DNA of 64,000 bases. Origin: Evansella halocellulosilytica (GTDB lineage: Bacteria > Bacillota > Bacilli > Bacillales > Salisediminibacteriaceae). Under the pieces are notes generated by a model. That model was given only the letters and a program-made list of their open reading frames with translations. It made no database searches and was not told where the DNA came from. The translations under genes were made by a program, and so were the position numbers. Location of the stretch: assembly GCF_002335745.1 (NCBI RefSeq), contig NZ_NIST01000001.1, positions 3,658,354 to 3,722,353 on the forward strand, in the 5' to 3' direction. Positions 1 through 9,376 of this stretch are shown piece by piece (position 1 is the first letter of the stretch; the number at the start of each line of letters is the position of its first letter).

Positions 1-1048
1 ATCCGATAATACCAATATATGCACTTTCCATTAAAAACATTTTTTTAATATGTGCTGGATTCGCTCCTAATGCTTTCATCACTCCTATCTCATGTGTTCG
101 TTCGGTTACAGCCATCGTCATTGTATTGAAAATTCCAATGGAAGCAATTAATACAGCAATCGTTCCAACAAAAATTAATCCTGCTTTAAATGCATTAAAA
201 AATAAATTCATATTGCTTATTTCTTCTGATATTGAATAAACGTAAAAACCATGTTCCTTCAATGCTGAGGTTACCGATTCAACATGTTCAATATTACCTA
301 CATGTGCTGCAACATTGTCAAAAGTATCAAATCTCTCTTCCGCATCATTTGTTACTGTTAAAAACTCTTCTTTCCACTCCTGGGATGTATAGAGTCCGCG
401 GTCTTCCATCCAATCTCTTGTTGGCTCCTCTTTCACTCCAACAATCGTAAATTCATATGTCTCAACTTCATCTCCAGATTCAAGGTCTTGCAAAGTAACT
501 TGAATCGTTTCACCGAGTAACTCTCCTTCATATGTCGGTATTTGATCATCTTGCTCTGTACTTGAAGGTTCTTCATCTTGATCCATTAAAACTTCTCTAA
601 AATCATATCCAACGATCACTTCATCTTTTGCTTTAGGATACTCCCCTTCAATCAATTTTACATTTGCTTGTTCAGCTTTATCCATATTGATAAGTTCTAC
701 GCGTGTCATGCCTTCATACTCTTCATTTAACGATACCGTAACACCGGATGATAAAGAATCTGTCGTTAAAACAGCCACTACATGTTCTGTCTGTTCAATT
801 ACGTTAACATCTTCTGTACTTAATCGCTCATGCTCGTTAGTTTCTTCTTTTCCATAAATACTTACTTCTGTTAATGATTGATATGACGTTGCTTCATCCA
901 TGATGCTTCCTTGTAGACCAAAACCTATTGAAGCTAAAACGATAAGAAATGAACAGCCCATCGTTGTTGCTAAAATCGTCATAAAGACTCTTAGTTTGTT
1001 CTTCTTCATATTGCTTCGCACCATTCGTATTTGATCATTTAACTTCAA
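1..1048 (-). CDS. ABC transporter permease, FtsX/MacB type (C-terminus cut by window edge)
   Basis: Membrane subunit of an export-type or lipoprotein/peptide-handling ABC transporter of the MacB/FtsX family. About 349 residues are visible. An N-terminal membrane helix (about residues 19-42) is followed by a large extracellular domain rich in Glu/Asp (about 45-285) and then the start of the FtsX domain with two helices, including the family-typical stretch TERTHEIGVMKALGA. The gene runs off the window at base 1, so the last helices are not seen. The start is TTG at 1048, overlapping the TGA of the ATPase gene by four bases (translational coupling), with an AGAGGTG ribosome site. The substrate cannot be told; bacitracin/lantibiotic resistance or envelope stress are common roles of such pairs. 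Confidence 0.85.
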   Translation of the reverse strand, partial: MKLNDQIRMVRSNMKKNKLRVFMTILATTMGCSFLIVLASIGFGLQGSIMDEATSYQSLTEVSIYGKEETNEHERLSTEDVNVIEQTEHVVAVLTTDSLSSGVTVSLNEEYEGMTRVELINMDKAEQANVKLIEGEYPKAKDEVIVGYDFREVLMDQDEEPSSTEQDDQIPTYEGELLGETIQVTLQDLESGDEVETYEFTIVGVKEEPTRDWMEDRGLYTSQEWKEEFLTVTNDAEERFDTFDNVAAHVGNIEHVESVTSALKEHGFYVYSISEEISNMNLFFNAFKAGLIFVGTIAVLIASIGIFNTMTMAVTERTHEIGVMKALGANPAHIKKMFLMESAYIGIIG

Positions 1049-1740
1049 TTGACCACACCTCTTTCTTGTGTTAAAACTCCATCATGTAGTGTCAATGTCC
1101 GGTTAGCAATTTTTGCAACTTCTACATCGTGTGTAATGATTAAAAATGTAATCCCTTCTTCTCTATTTAATTCCTTAATAAAATCAAGGATCGTCTCTTC
1201 TGTCTCTGAATCTAAGCTTCCTGTAGGTTCATCAGCAAAGATCATTTTCGGATTCGTTATTAACGCCCTGCCGATACTGACACGTTGTTGCTGTCCCCCG
1301 GACAGCTCATTCGGATAATGATTGGCGTGTGTATCCAGTCCAATCCGGTCAAGCATCTGCAGGACAAGCTTTTTTCGTTCATGTTTTTGTATCCCCTTTA
1401 GTGTTAATGGCAGTTCAATATTTTCAAAGGCAGTTAAGCTAGGGATAAGCTCGTAGTTTTGAAAAACAAAACCGAGGTGCTCTAAACGAAATTCAGCCCA
1501 ATCCTTTTCATTAAAAGGGGTCATATCCGTTTCCATATATTCAATAAAACCAGACTCAGGTGTAATATATCCTGAAAGCAAGTTTAACAATGTTGATTTC
1601 CCTGAACCACTTTTTCCGACGATCGATACAATTTCCCCAGGATTAACTTCCATATTCACATCTTTAAGTACCGGTACAGTCGTTTCTTTTCCTTTTTTTC
1701 CAATCTTATAAGAATAATACAAATGATGTACATGAATCAT
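1045..1740 (-). CDS. ABC transporter ATP-binding protein (MacB/LolD type)
   Basis: ATPase of the transporter whose permease follows with a four-base overlap. It is 231 residues, the usual length for this family. The Walker A motif GKSGSGKST is near residue 42, the signature LSGGQQQR near 145 and Walker B MIFADEPTGSLD near 165, followed by the switch His (ITHD). The phrase ADEPTGSLDS is typical of the MacB/LolD/FtsE branch rather than of importers. A clear AGGAGG lies seven bases before the ATG. The pair would form a homodimeric ATPase with a permease dimer in the cytoplasmic membrane. No two-component sensor is visible in the window that would point to an antibiotic-resistance role. Confidence 0.9.
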   Translation of the reverse strand: MIHVHHLYYSYKIGKKGKETTVPVLKDVNMEVNPGEIVSIVGKSGSGKSTLLNLLSGYITPESGFIEYMETDMTPFNEKDWAEFRLEHLGFVFQNYELIPSLTAFENIELPLTLKGIQKHERKKLVLQMLDRIGLDTHANHYPNELSGGQQQRVSIGRALITNPKMIFADEPTGSLDSETEETILDFIKELNREEGITFLIITHDVEVAKIANRTLTLHDGVLTQERGVVN

Positions 1741-1872
1741 TGCAAAACCTCCTAATCGTATGCACGATATTATATGTGTTATGTGTATTACTTTAAATAG
1801 TACACATAAGATACTAATTTAAACATAGAAAATAGTCAACTATTTTTTTCAAGTTTTCCTATACTCAAAAAA

Positions 1873-1949
1873 GAGGCTGGGACAAATCTAGTTAAGAAGT
1901 AATTGGTAAAAGGTTCCGATCATCAAAATAAGATGATCGGAACCTTTTT
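1873..1949 (+). repeat. GGCTGGGACAAA box followed by perfect hairpin
   Basis: A 21-nt box beginning GAGGCTGGGACAAA (1873-1893) is followed by a long perfect stem-loop (about 1906-1949, arms containing AAAGGTTCCGATCATC). The same box-plus-hairpin arrangement, with a different hairpin sequence each time, occurs at 52941-52995 and 43496-43543, and inverted at 3114-3185. It marks the outer left end of the decayed IS1182-type element here. Confidence 0.75.
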
Positions 1950-1977
1950 AGTTGTATTTTCGTCATCTCTTGTCCCA

Positions 1978-2882
1978 TTAACTGCTCATGGCGGTGTACT
2001 TTCTCAAGTTCACCGCCATGAATGCAAAACCTAATTCATTTTTTACCTTCTCTTTCCTCTCACTGACATACGAGTGAAACCCAAATTAGCCTTCAAAAAT
2101 CCGAAGACAGGCTCCACATCAATCTTACGTTTACCGTAGATCTCGCCAGTTTTCTCATCCGAAAGCTTTTGTCTGATATATTCCTTTTGCTGTTCCCATT
2201 TTTCAATATTGTATTTTTCGGTTATGGCCTTCTTTCGCTTTAGTGCATTGAGAACGGAACGGGCAACCTGAACAATCCTCACCACTTTTATCTTTCCGAT
2301 TCGATAGGTAACGGAACAGCAACTTTTGCCCGTTTGGGCATGTAAAAGAATCTGTTTCCTCGTCATATTCCCAATTGGCCGAGTTGAAATTGTTATTTTT
2401 ATACCTCTTTTTCTTCTCCTTACGGTACAGGGATGCACTCCCGATTCATTCGCCTCGATCTTCGTTCCGTCAAGAAAGATAGCTTCTTCCTCTATCAATT
2501 TTTCTTTCACAAGTTGACAGCGAAACTGGACGAAGCACTGCCGTAATAATTCCTTTACTTCTTCATGAACACGGAATCGATTGATGGTACGATAACTCGG
2601 TTCATATCCTTGAGCCAGCCACATCATACGATTACTATCTTTGAGTAATGCCTCAATTTTTCTTCCTGAGAAAACAGATTGTGTGTAAGCACATAAAATC
2701 ACTTTCATCATCATTCTTGGATGGTAAGCTAGGTTGCCCGTTTCACGCAAAAAACTGGCGAAGGCTTCATCAGGTATCTGTTCCACAAGATCATTTACAG
2801 TGTAGGCAATATCCTTTTCCTGAAGCTTTACTTCTAAATCTAACGGCAAAATAACTTGATCCATGTTATAATATTTAAACAT
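1978..2882 (-). pseudogene. Decayed IS1182-family transposase
   Basis: Remnant of a DDE transposase of the IS1182 family. The first 150 or so residues (LPLDLEVKLQ..., FSGRKIEALL, EPSYRTINRFR, FLDGTKIEAN) match the normal N-terminal half. The middle of the catalytic domain is missing, and the following zinc-finger segment (EYDEETDSFTCPNGQK, CSGCPFRSQCTKAK) can only be read in another frame. The frame returns for KRKIDVEPVFGFLKANLGFTRM and is lost again near 2055, after which the true C-terminus ending MAVNLRKYTAM is readable to a stop at 1978. At least one internal deletion and two or three frameshifts make it non-functional. The intact family member would be around 450-500 residues. Confidence 0.85.
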
Positions 2883-2941
2883 AAGGACACCCCCGGTTTA
2901 GTTATTGTGTGGTTACTTTAATTTTATCTGAAGGTGTCCTT
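2883..2941. repeat. Short inverted repeat upstream of the dead transposase
   Basis: AAGGACACC at 2883-2891 is matched by GGTGTCCTT at 2933-2941, just before the transposase start. It may be a terminal or regulatory inverted repeat of the element. No matching second copy was found at the other end. Confidence 0.45.
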
Positions 2942-2959
2942 TTTGTTTCAAAAAATTAG

Positions 2960-3112
2960 TTGATTGTAGCGAAAGGGGCGAGACGCCTTCGGGAAAAGCA
3001 TTCGGCGAAGATCCCGCAGGGCGGTTTTCCCGAGGAAGCTGAGGCAATGCCCGAGGCAAGCGAGCATCCTGTAGCGAAAATCAACGACAAAGTTCAGCAG
3101 AGTATAAAAATA
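2960..3112. repeat. GC-rich dispersed repeat, copy 1
   Basis: GC-rich stretch with the family phrases CGAGACGCCTTCGGGAAAAGC, GATCCCGCAGGGC and GAGGCAATGCCCGAGG. Related sequences occur at 7.8, 16.3, 29.4, 38.8, 43.6, 54.3 and 54.6 kb in this window. It is non-coding and differs from the AT-rich surroundings. Confidence 0.7.
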
Positions 3113-3113
3113 A

Positions 3114-3185
3114 AGAGAGGCACTCCACCCAAACATTGGGATGAGCGCCTCTCTATTTTTAATTTACTGGGTTTTGTCCAGCCTC
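3114..3185 (-). terminator. parC terminator joined to inverted GGCTGGGACAAA box
   Basis: Hairpin 3114-3154 (arms AGAGAGGC and GCCTCTCT, with further pairing towards the loop) followed on the minus strand by a T-rich tract, so it should terminate parC. Between it and the parC stop lies the box GAGGCTGGACAAAACCCAGT on the minus strand (3166-3185), an inverted copy of the box at 1873. The two inverted copies enclose the dead transposase. Confidence 0.7.
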
Positions 3186-3196
3186 TTTAGACTTAT

Positions 3197-5707
3197 TTAA
3201 AATAAAGATGTCTGATTTGACGGGTCACTGCCATCATCATCTATATCTATATCGTCATTTTCTTTGGAATTCGATGGTGATTGAACGACACCTCGTTCAA
3301 CCCAAGCATCGACAATGACTCCCTTATCGGTAACATCATAAAGAAACGAGCCATTCGTATATCGGTCATTAAACCGTACATCTCTTACTGTAATTGATTC
3401 CATTTCACCATTTTCTGGCTGTACTTTAATTCGATCATCTGAAATAACTGCGAAAAGTTTTACGACACGATGCGGCTGTCGTTTAAGCTCTTTTAACATG
3501 AGTAATCCACGTTTTGCTCGGCTTGTTTTTTCGAATACATTTAATTTCATTTTCTTATAAGCAGCTCTTTGGGTAATTAACAACAATCCTGGTTGTTCGT
3601 CTTCCTTGATAGACTGACAAGCCACAACAAAATCTTCCTTTTTCAAGTTAATTGCTTTCACTCCAGCTGTACGCTGTCCAGTAATACTCACTTCATCTTC
3701 TGAATACCAAAGGCCATACCCTAATTGTGTAGCAAAAAATAAATCTTGTTTTCCGTCCGTCAACATGACTTGAATGACTTCATCATTCTGTTTTAATTTT
3801 ACAGCCATCAATGAACGGGAGTGTCGCTGAGCCTTATAATCAGACAAAATCGATCGCTTGATCATCCCGTTTTTCGTAGCAAATACTAAATATTGATCAT
3901 CTTTAAATTCTTTTATAGGGATGACATCAATGACAGTGTCCTCTTGATCCATTGAGACGATGTTAGCTACATGCTGACCATTATCCTTCCACCGTCCTTC
4001 GGGTAGATGATGAACTGGCAGATACAAATAAGATCCGCCTTTCGTAAACAGTAATAATGTGTCAGTCGTATTCATTTCAACCGACTTTAGCAACCTGTCT
4101 GTCTCTTTCATGCCGGGAGGCTCTCCGTTTGAAGCTGTGTACGAGCGAATACTTGAACGTTTAACATACCCGTCTTTTGTCACGGAAACCATGACATCTT
4201 CAGAAGGTACGACAACTTCCAAGTTAATCTTTAGATCTTCTATCTCTGCTTCAATATTCGTTCTTCGTTCGTCTGCAAATTTCTTCTTAATCGCACGTAA
4301 TTCTTTTTTAATGACATTTATTAACTTTTCTTCACTTGCAAGTATACTTTCGAATAATTCTATTTGCTTTGATAGTTCTTCTGATTCTTGTTGAAGAGTT
4401 GTAACATCTGTATTTGTAAGGCGATATAGCTGCAAATTAACAATTGCTTCAGATTGCGCCTCAGTAAAGCCGAATTTCTCTTGAATTCGCTCTTTTGCAT
4501 CCCGTTTATCTTTCGATGCCCGGATCGTATCAATAACTTCATCTAACACAGAAATGGCTTTAATTAACCCTTCAACAATATGAGCACGTTCTTTTGCTTT
4601 ATTCAAGTCGTATGATGTTCTTCTCGTTACAACTTCCTTCTGATGTTGGATATAAGAATGAAGCATCTGCTTAAGGCCGAGAAGTTTCGGGGTTTTATTA
4701 AAAATTGCAACCATATTAAAATTATATGATATTTGCAGATCTGTATTTTTGTATAAATAGTTTAAGACACCTTTTGCATCTGCATCTTTCTTTAACTCAA
4801 TTACAACTCTCAATCCCGTACGATCCGTATCATCACGTACTTCAGCTATACCGTCAACTTTTTTATCAATACGCAGCTCGTCCATTTTTTTAACAAGGTT
4901 TGCTTTGTTAATCTCAAATGGAATTTCAGTTATGATAATTTGCTGTTTTCCTCCGCGAATGTCTTCAATATCTGCTTTTCCTCGTACAACAATTTTCCCT
5001 TTGCCGGTTTCATAAGCTTTTTTCAGCCCTTCAATTCCTTGAATTGTGCCCCCAGTCGGGAAGTCAGGACCTTTAATATACTTTATTAATGTATCGATAT
5101 CACAATTCGGATGTTCCATTTGATGAATCGCAGCATCTATGACTTCACTCAAGTTATGAGGCGGGATATCTGTTGCATACCCACTGGAAATCCCAGTTGA
5201 CCCGTTCACTAGCAAGTTTGGAAAACGTGAAGGAAGCACAACAGGTTCTTCTTGAGAATCATCAAAGTTTGGCATAAAGTCAACGGTTTCTTTTTCAATA
5301 TCTGACAGCATTTCTTGAGATATCGCCGATAAACGTGCCTCGGTATAACGCATCGCTGCCGGTGGATCTCCATCAATCGACCCGTTATTTCCGTGCATCT
5401 CAACGAGCATATGTCTCATTTTCCAGTCTTGACTTTGCCTGATCATCGCATCATAAACAGACGTATCTCCGTGCGGGTGATAGTTACCAATCACGTTACC
5501 GACTGTTTTAGCAGATTTTCGAAAAGGTTTATCAGCCGTGTTCCGATCCATATGCATCGCATATAAAATCCTTCTCTGAACAGGCTTTAACCCGTCACGT
5601 GCATCAGGTAATGCACGATCTTGAATTATATATTTACTGTAACGTCCAAACCTGTCTCCAATCACTTCTTCAAGAGGCAGGTCTAAATAACGATCTTTCT
5701 CTTGCAA
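3197..5707 (-). CDS. parC: DNA topoisomerase IV subunit A
   Basis: DNA-cleaving subunit of topoisomerase IV, which decatenates daughter chromosomes; it acts as a ParC2-ParE2 tetramer on the nucleoid. It is 836 residues. The N-terminal QDRALPDARDGLKPVQRRILYAM and the catalytic Tyr121 in AAMRYTEARLS are present, then a coiled-coil tower and a C-terminal beta-propeller with repeated blades (for example TKDGYVKRS, TKNGMIKRS). The quinolone-determining region reads HGDTSVYDA, with Thr and Asp where S. aureus has Ser80 and Glu84. The TTG start at 5707 is three bases after the parE stop and uses GAGGAGGAG inside the end of parE, so the two are co-translated. ParC rather than GyrA is supported by the parE neighbour. 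Confidence 0.96.
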   Translation of the reverse strand: MQEKDRYLDLPLEEVIGDRFGRYSKYIIQDRALPDARDGLKPVQRRILYAMHMDRNTADKPFRKSAKTVGNVIGNYHPHGDTSVYDAMIRQSQDWKMRHMLVEMHGNNGSIDGDPPAAMRYTEARLSAISQEMLSDIEKETVDFMPNFDDSQEEPVVLPSRFPNLLVNGSTGISSGYATDIPPHNLSEVIDAAIHQMEHPNCDIDTLIKYIKGPDFPTGGTIQGIEGLKKAYETGKGKIVVRGKADIEDIRGGKQQIIITEIPFEINKANLVKKMDELRIDKKVDGIAEVRDDTDRTGLRVVIELKKDADAKGVLNYLYKNTDLQISYNFNMVAIFNKTPKLLGLKQMLHSYIQHQKEVVTRRTSYDLNKAKERAHIVEGLIKAISVLDEVIDTIRASKDKRDAKERIQEKFGFTEAQSEAIVNLQLYRLTNTDVTTLQQESEELSKQIELFESILASEEKLINVIKKELRAIKKKFADERRTNIEAEIEDLKINLEVVVPSEDVMVSVTKDGYVKRSSIRSYTASNGEPPGMKETDRLLKSVEMNTTDTLLLFTKGGSYLYLPVHHLPEGRWKDNGQHVANIVSMDQEDTVIDVIPIKEFKDDQYLVFATKNGMIKRSILSDYKAQRHSRSLMAVKLKQNDEVIQVMLTDGKQDLFFATQLGYGLWYSEDEVSITGQRTAGVKAINLKKEDFVVACQSIKEDEQPGLLLITQRAAYKKMKLNVFEKTSRAKRGLLMLKELKRQPHRVVKLFAVISDDRIKVQPENGEMESITVRDVRFNDRYTNGSFLYDVTDKGVIVDAWVERGVVQSPSNSKENDDIDIDDDGSDPSNQTSLF

Positions 5708-5710
5708 GGA

Positions 5711-7687
5711 TTACTCCTCCTCTGTGACAAGTAAATTATCATTGTCTAGTATATTTGTTTCTTCGTCTAAACCGAACGCAACATGTGATTCGATCCACTT
5801 TCTGCGTGGTTCTACTTTATCTCCCATTAACGTAGATACGTGGCGTTCTGCTCTGGCGATATCGTCGATTCGAACACGGACTAACGTTCTTGTTTCAGGA
5901 TTCATCGTCGTTTCCCAAAGTTGTGTTGCATCCATTTCTCCAAGACCTTTATAGCGTTGCAATGTATAACCTTTACCTACTTTATCAATCGCACCTTTTA
6001 GTCCGTCTTCGTCCCATGCATATTCAATTTTTTCTTTTTTGCCTGCTCCTTTACTCACTTTGTAAAGAGGTGGCAGCGCGATATACACTTTTCCAGCTTC
6101 TATAAGTGGACGCATATATCTGTAAAAAAACGTTAGCAACAAGACTTGTATATGAGCTCCATCCGTATCAGCATCGGTCATAATAATAATCTTGTCATAA
6201 TTAATATTTTCAATATCAAAATCAGCTCCGACATCACCGCCAATTGCATAAATAATCGTCCTGATTTCTTCATTCTTCATAATATCTGCAAGCTTTGCTT
6301 TCTCTGTATTTATAACCTTTCCACGAAGTGGTAAGACAGCTTGGAATTTACGATCGCGCCCTTGTTTGGCAGAGCCCCCCGCAGAATCACCCTCAACTAA
6401 ATACAACTCATTTTTACTCGCGTTCTTTGATTGCGCTGGTGTAAGCTTCCCACTAAGCATCGCATCTTTTCGTTTATTTTTCTTTCCGCTACGAGCATCT
6501 TCACGCGCTTTTCTTGCTGCTTCACGAGCTTGTGAAGCTTTAATTGCTTTACGAATAAGTGTGTTACTGAAATCAGGGTTTTCTTCTAAAAAGTAAGTAA
6601 GCTTCTCAGCTACGACATTGTCTACTGCAGCCCGTGCTTCATGAGTACCAAGTTTCCCTTTCGTTTGTCCTTCAAATTGCAGCTTCTCTTCAGGAACACG
6701 AACCGAAATAATCGCAGTAAATCCTTCTCGTATATCATTACCGTCTAAGTTTTTATCACGTTCTTTTAAAAGCTGCAATTTGCGAGCATGTTCGTTCACG
6801 ATTCTCGTGACAGCTGATTTTGCACCTAGTTCGTGAGTTCCACCATCTTTTGTTCGGACGTTATTGACGAATGAGAGAACATTTTCTGTGTAAGCGTCAT
6901 TATATTGAAAAGCAAAGTCCACTTCAATTCCTTCATGTTCTCCTTGAAAAGAAATAACCGGATGAAGTGTTTCTTTATCTTCATTTAAAAAATCTACAAA
7001 GGCTTCGATTCCAGTTTCAAAGTAAAACGTTTCACCGGTCGTCTCTTTATTTGGGCGATCATCAATTAGCTGGATTTCGATTCCTTTTAATAAGAAAGCC
7101 GATTCACGTAAACGTTCTGCTAACGTATCGTACTGATATGTTGTTGTACTAAAGATTGACGGGTCCGGTTTGAAGTGTACAGTCGTCCCCGTTTTTCTAG
7201 TAGTTCCGATTTTTTCTAATGTCGTAACAGGTTTACCACCTTTTTCAAAGCGTTGTTTATATATATTTCCATCACGGTGAATGGTCACTTCCAGCCATTC
7301 TGAAAGTGCGTTTACGACGGACGCTCCAACACCATGAAGACCGCCGCTCGTCTTATAACCGCCTTGACCAAATTTTCCTCCGGCATGTAACACGGTTAAA
7401 ATGACCTCCGGAGTAGGTCGGCCTGTTTGGTGCATGCCTGTCGGATAGCCTCGCCCTTCATCCTGCACACTAATACTTTCATCTTTATGTATTTTTACAG
7501 TAATTTTATTTCCATAGCCCGCTAATGCTTCATCTACGGAGTTATCAACAATTTCAAAAACGAGATGATGTAGCCCTCGGTGATCAGTACTACCGATATA
7601 CATCCCCGGTCTTTTTCGAACTGCATCAAGACCTTCCAGAACTTGAATAGCATCATCATTATATTCAAATGTAGATTTTGTCGGCAA
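5711..7687 (-). CDS. parE: DNA topoisomerase IV subunit B
   Basis: ATPase subunit of topoisomerase IV. The 658-residue protein has the GHKL ATPase domain (EIVDNSVDEALAGYG, GRGYPTGMH, GLHGVGASVVNALS), the transducer domain, and a TOPRIM domain with EGDSAGGSAKQGRDR and the metal-binding MTDADTDGAHI, then PLYKVSKG and QRYKGLGEMDA near the end. It starts with TTG at 7687 behind AGAAAGGAG. It is first in a two-gene unit with parC. The gene order matches B. subtilis, where a YneT-type gene also lies close upstream. A possible TATAAT lies about 50 bases upstream but no good -35 was seen. Confidence 0.96.
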   Translation of the reverse strand: MPTKSTFEYNDDAIQVLEGLDAVRKRPGMYIGSTDHRGLHHLVFEIVDNSVDEALAGYGNKITVKIHKDESISVQDEGRGYPTGMHQTGRPTPEVILTVLHAGGKFGQGGYKTSGGLHGVGASVVNALSEWLEVTIHRDGNIYKQRFEKGGKPVTTLEKIGTTRKTGTTVHFKPDPSIFSTTTYQYDTLAERLRESAFLLKGIEIQLIDDRPNKETTGETFYFETGIEAFVDFLNEDKETLHPVISFQGEHEGIEVDFAFQYNDAYTENVLSFVNNVRTKDGGTHELGAKSAVTRIVNEHARKLQLLKERDKNLDGNDIREGFTAIISVRVPEEKLQFEGQTKGKLGTHEARAAVDNVVAEKLTYFLEENPDFSNTLIRKAIKASQAREAARKAREDARSGKKNKRKDAMLSGKLTPAQSKNASKNELYLVEGDSAGGSAKQGRDRKFQAVLPLRGKVINTEKAKLADIMKNEEIRTIIYAIGGDVGADFDIENINYDKIIIMTDADTDGAHIQVLLLTFFYRYMRPLIEAGKVYIALPPLYKVSKGAGKKEKIEYAWDEDGLKGAIDKVGKGYTLQRYKGLGEMDATQLWETTMNPETRTLVRVRIDDIARAERHVSTLMGDKVEPRRKWIESHVAFGLDEETNILDNDNLLVTEEE

Positions 7688-7799
7688 TGATTATTTCTCC
7701 TTTCTAATTCGTACTCATGAAATTATACATGGTTATCCTAACGTTTTTTCGAGGACACCCTTTCTTTTAAAAGATAAGAAAGTATAAAATTTCAATCTC

Positions 7800-8040
7800 T
7801 CGATTGCTATCTAGACTAGCAGACACGAGCGTTTCCTACACGAGCTTTCACACGGATGTGGTGACTCCGGCGTCCCCGCAGGACGCGGGGGTTTTAGCCG
7901 AAGATCTGATCTAGCGATTTGCCTCGACGGACAGGACGTCCTAATGCCCGTCATGCCACAGGACGTGGCATATTGCCCGGTTGACGGATATAACCACAGA
8001 GCAATGCCTCAACTTTCTAGGTACCACTCTGTGTGTATAT
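7800..8040. repeat. GC-rich dispersed repeat, copy 2, in the parE-yneT gap
   Basis: The 647-base gap 7688-8334 has no credible gene. Its core 7800-8040 is GC-rich and non-coding, with CGTCCCCGCAGGACGCGGG and two small hairpins built on GGACGTCC and GCCACAGGACGTGGC. The end, GAGCAATGCCTCAACTTTC followed by CACTCTGTGTG (8002-8035), resembles 16386-16425. The phrase TTTTTCGAGGACACCC at 7745 also has a near-copy (TTTTTCGAGGATATCC) at 16251. The remainder, 8041-8250, is plain AT-rich sequence. Confidence 0.6.
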
Positions 8041-8251
8041 GTTTACCAAATATCCCCTGATCTTGTGAATCTACTCTATAAGCTAATATATAACATACCA
8101 CAACTACAGCACTGTTTCGATAAATAACGTTGAAAAAACTTCAATCTGTGTACATAAGGCACATATTAATGTATAAAAAGAAGGTAAAGTTTGTCAATTA
8201 TTGTTATGATTTTAAACAAGTACGACCTTTTATTTGGACCTCATAAATGAT

Positions 8252-8276
8252 AAAGACACTTCTCAATGAAGTGCCT
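8252..8276 (-). terminator. Putative terminator of the yneT-like gene
   Basis: Hairpin with arms GGCACTTC and GAAGTGTC on the minus strand, followed by TTTATCATTT. It lies about 60 bases after the yneT-like stop. The U-tract is imperfect, so termination may be partial. Confidence 0.5.
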
Positions 8277-8334
8277 TCATAGACTATCATGATCTGTCAT
8301 TACCATACTAATAAAAACAATGTCTTAAAAATCA

Positions 8335-8745
8335 CTATTTCACTAATAATGCATGATCGACTTTAATACAACGATCCATGATGACTGTAAACCCTGACTG
8401 CTCTGCTATATTATACGCTTCTTCATTATATAAGCCAAGTTGTGCCCAAAATACGTCTGCATCAATACCTTGTGCATCTTTTGCGACTTCAGGTAAATAC
8501 TCGCTTCTTCTAAAAATGTTAATAATATCAATATGTCCATCAATATCTTTTAACGAGGCGACAGACTTTACTCCTAACACTTCATCAACATTCGGATTTA
8601 CCGGAATAATCTCGTATCCTGCTTGTTGAAGAGCTTCCGCAATTTGATAAGATGTTCTAGCTTCATTATCAGACAAACCTACGATCGCAATTCGTTTTGC
8701 ATTTTCCAGTATACATTTAATTTGTTCTTGAGTTGGATTATCCAT
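8335..8745 (-). CDS. yneT: YneT-like CoA-binding domain protein
   Basis: Small cytoplasmic Rossmann-fold protein of the CoA_binding family (136 residues, complete). The N-terminal IAIVGLSDNEARTSYQIAE and IIPVNPNVDEVLG are the nucleotide/CoA-binding strand-turn segments, and VFWAQLGLYNEEA and VIMDRCIKVDHA are typical of the family. The family is the stand-alone version of the N-terminal domain of acyl-CoA synthetases; its biological role is unknown. The ATG at 8745 has AAAAGGAG upstream. It lies near parE as in B. subtilis, but here a repeat-rich gap separates them and plsY (yneS) is not beside it. Confidence 0.88.
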   Translation of the reverse strand: MDNPTQEQIKCILENAKRIAIVGLSDNEARTSYQIAEALQQAGYEIIPVNPNVDEVLGVKSVASLKDIDGHIDIINIFRRSEYLPEVAKDAQGIDADVFWAQLGLYNEEAYNIAEQSGFTVIMDRCIKVDHALLVK

Positions 8746-8840
8746 TTTTTTAACTCCTTTTCACATTAAACAGTTATATTGCGTGTTCTAAAAGAACTTT
8801 TTTAACATTATCTTATAGGGACTTATGATAGTATAAACGA

Positions 8841-9263
8841 TTATTTCACAATCATAACAGGAACTTTCACACGTTTTGCTACTTTATGACTGACACTTCC
8901 TAATACCATTACTTGAAACTGGTTTAAACCTCTGCTCCCGATAACGACTAGATCGTAATTCCCTTCATTAGCTTCACGAACGATTGTTGGACCTGGTTCC
9001 CCTAATAAATGCTTCACTTTAAAAAAAATTCCAGCATTTATTAATTTCTGTTCGATTAATTCTACTCTTTTCTTACTTTGTTCCGGTACTGCACGAGGAG
9101 GAATTTCTTCATCGAACATACGTGAACTTGAGGGGAGTTCATCAATGACATGAATGAGTGTAATCATTGATTTTTCAACTTTTTCAGCAATAAATATCGC
9201 CTTATCTGCAGCACGTTGGGAATGACTTGAACCGTCAGCCGCTAATAAAATCTTTTCGAACAT
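8841..9263 (-). CDS. Universal stress protein (UspA family)
   Basis: Single-domain UspA protein of 140 residues. It begins ILLAADGSSHSQRAADKA and ends with the ATP-binding pattern GSRGLNQFQVMVLGSVSHKVAKR, where the glycines and the GSVS serines contact the nucleotide in ATP-binding members. It probably forms dimers in the cytosol. The ATG at 9263 has AGAGGAGG. It is followed 95 bases later by the CoA-binding gene, and may be co-transcribed with it. A second member of the family lies at 61450-61863; the two share the C-terminal motif almost exactly. Confidence 0.92.
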   Translation of the reverse strand: MFEKILLAADGSSHSQRAADKAIFIAEKVEKSMITLIHVIDELPSSSRMFDEEIPPRAVPEQSKKRVELIEQKLINAGIFFKVKHLLGEPGPTIVREANEGNYDLVVIGSRGLNQFQVMVLGSVSHKVAKRVKVPVMIVK

Positions 9264-9324
9264 ATCAATCCCTCCTCTAAGGGGTAACTTTTTTCATCCC
9301 CTAGAACTTTTGCAGTCGTTAATG

Positions 9325-9350
9325 AAAAAAAGAGGTGATGTGTCACCCCT
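9325..9350 (-). terminator. Terminator of the OpuF-type operon
   Basis: On the minus strand AGGGGTGA and TCACCTCT pair around a CACA loop and are followed by a run of Ts. It sits about 30 bases after the permease/binding-protein stop. Confidence 0.75.
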
Positions 9351-9376
9351 ATTTCCTTTTCCCTATTTTATTCGAT

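Noticed and set aside
1873-3185. A complete, functional IS1182 insertion
   Set aside because: The transposase has an internal deletion and several frameshifts, and ends do not form a clear matched inverted-repeat pair with target duplication.
2960-3190. A 76-codon frame through the GC-rich repeat and parC terminator
   Set aside because: It consists of repeat and hairpin sequence without a ribosome site; composition is not protein-like.
7688-8334. A CRISPR array in the repeat-rich gap
   Set aside because: The repeats are not regularly spaced and have no equal-length spacers; no cas gene is present.
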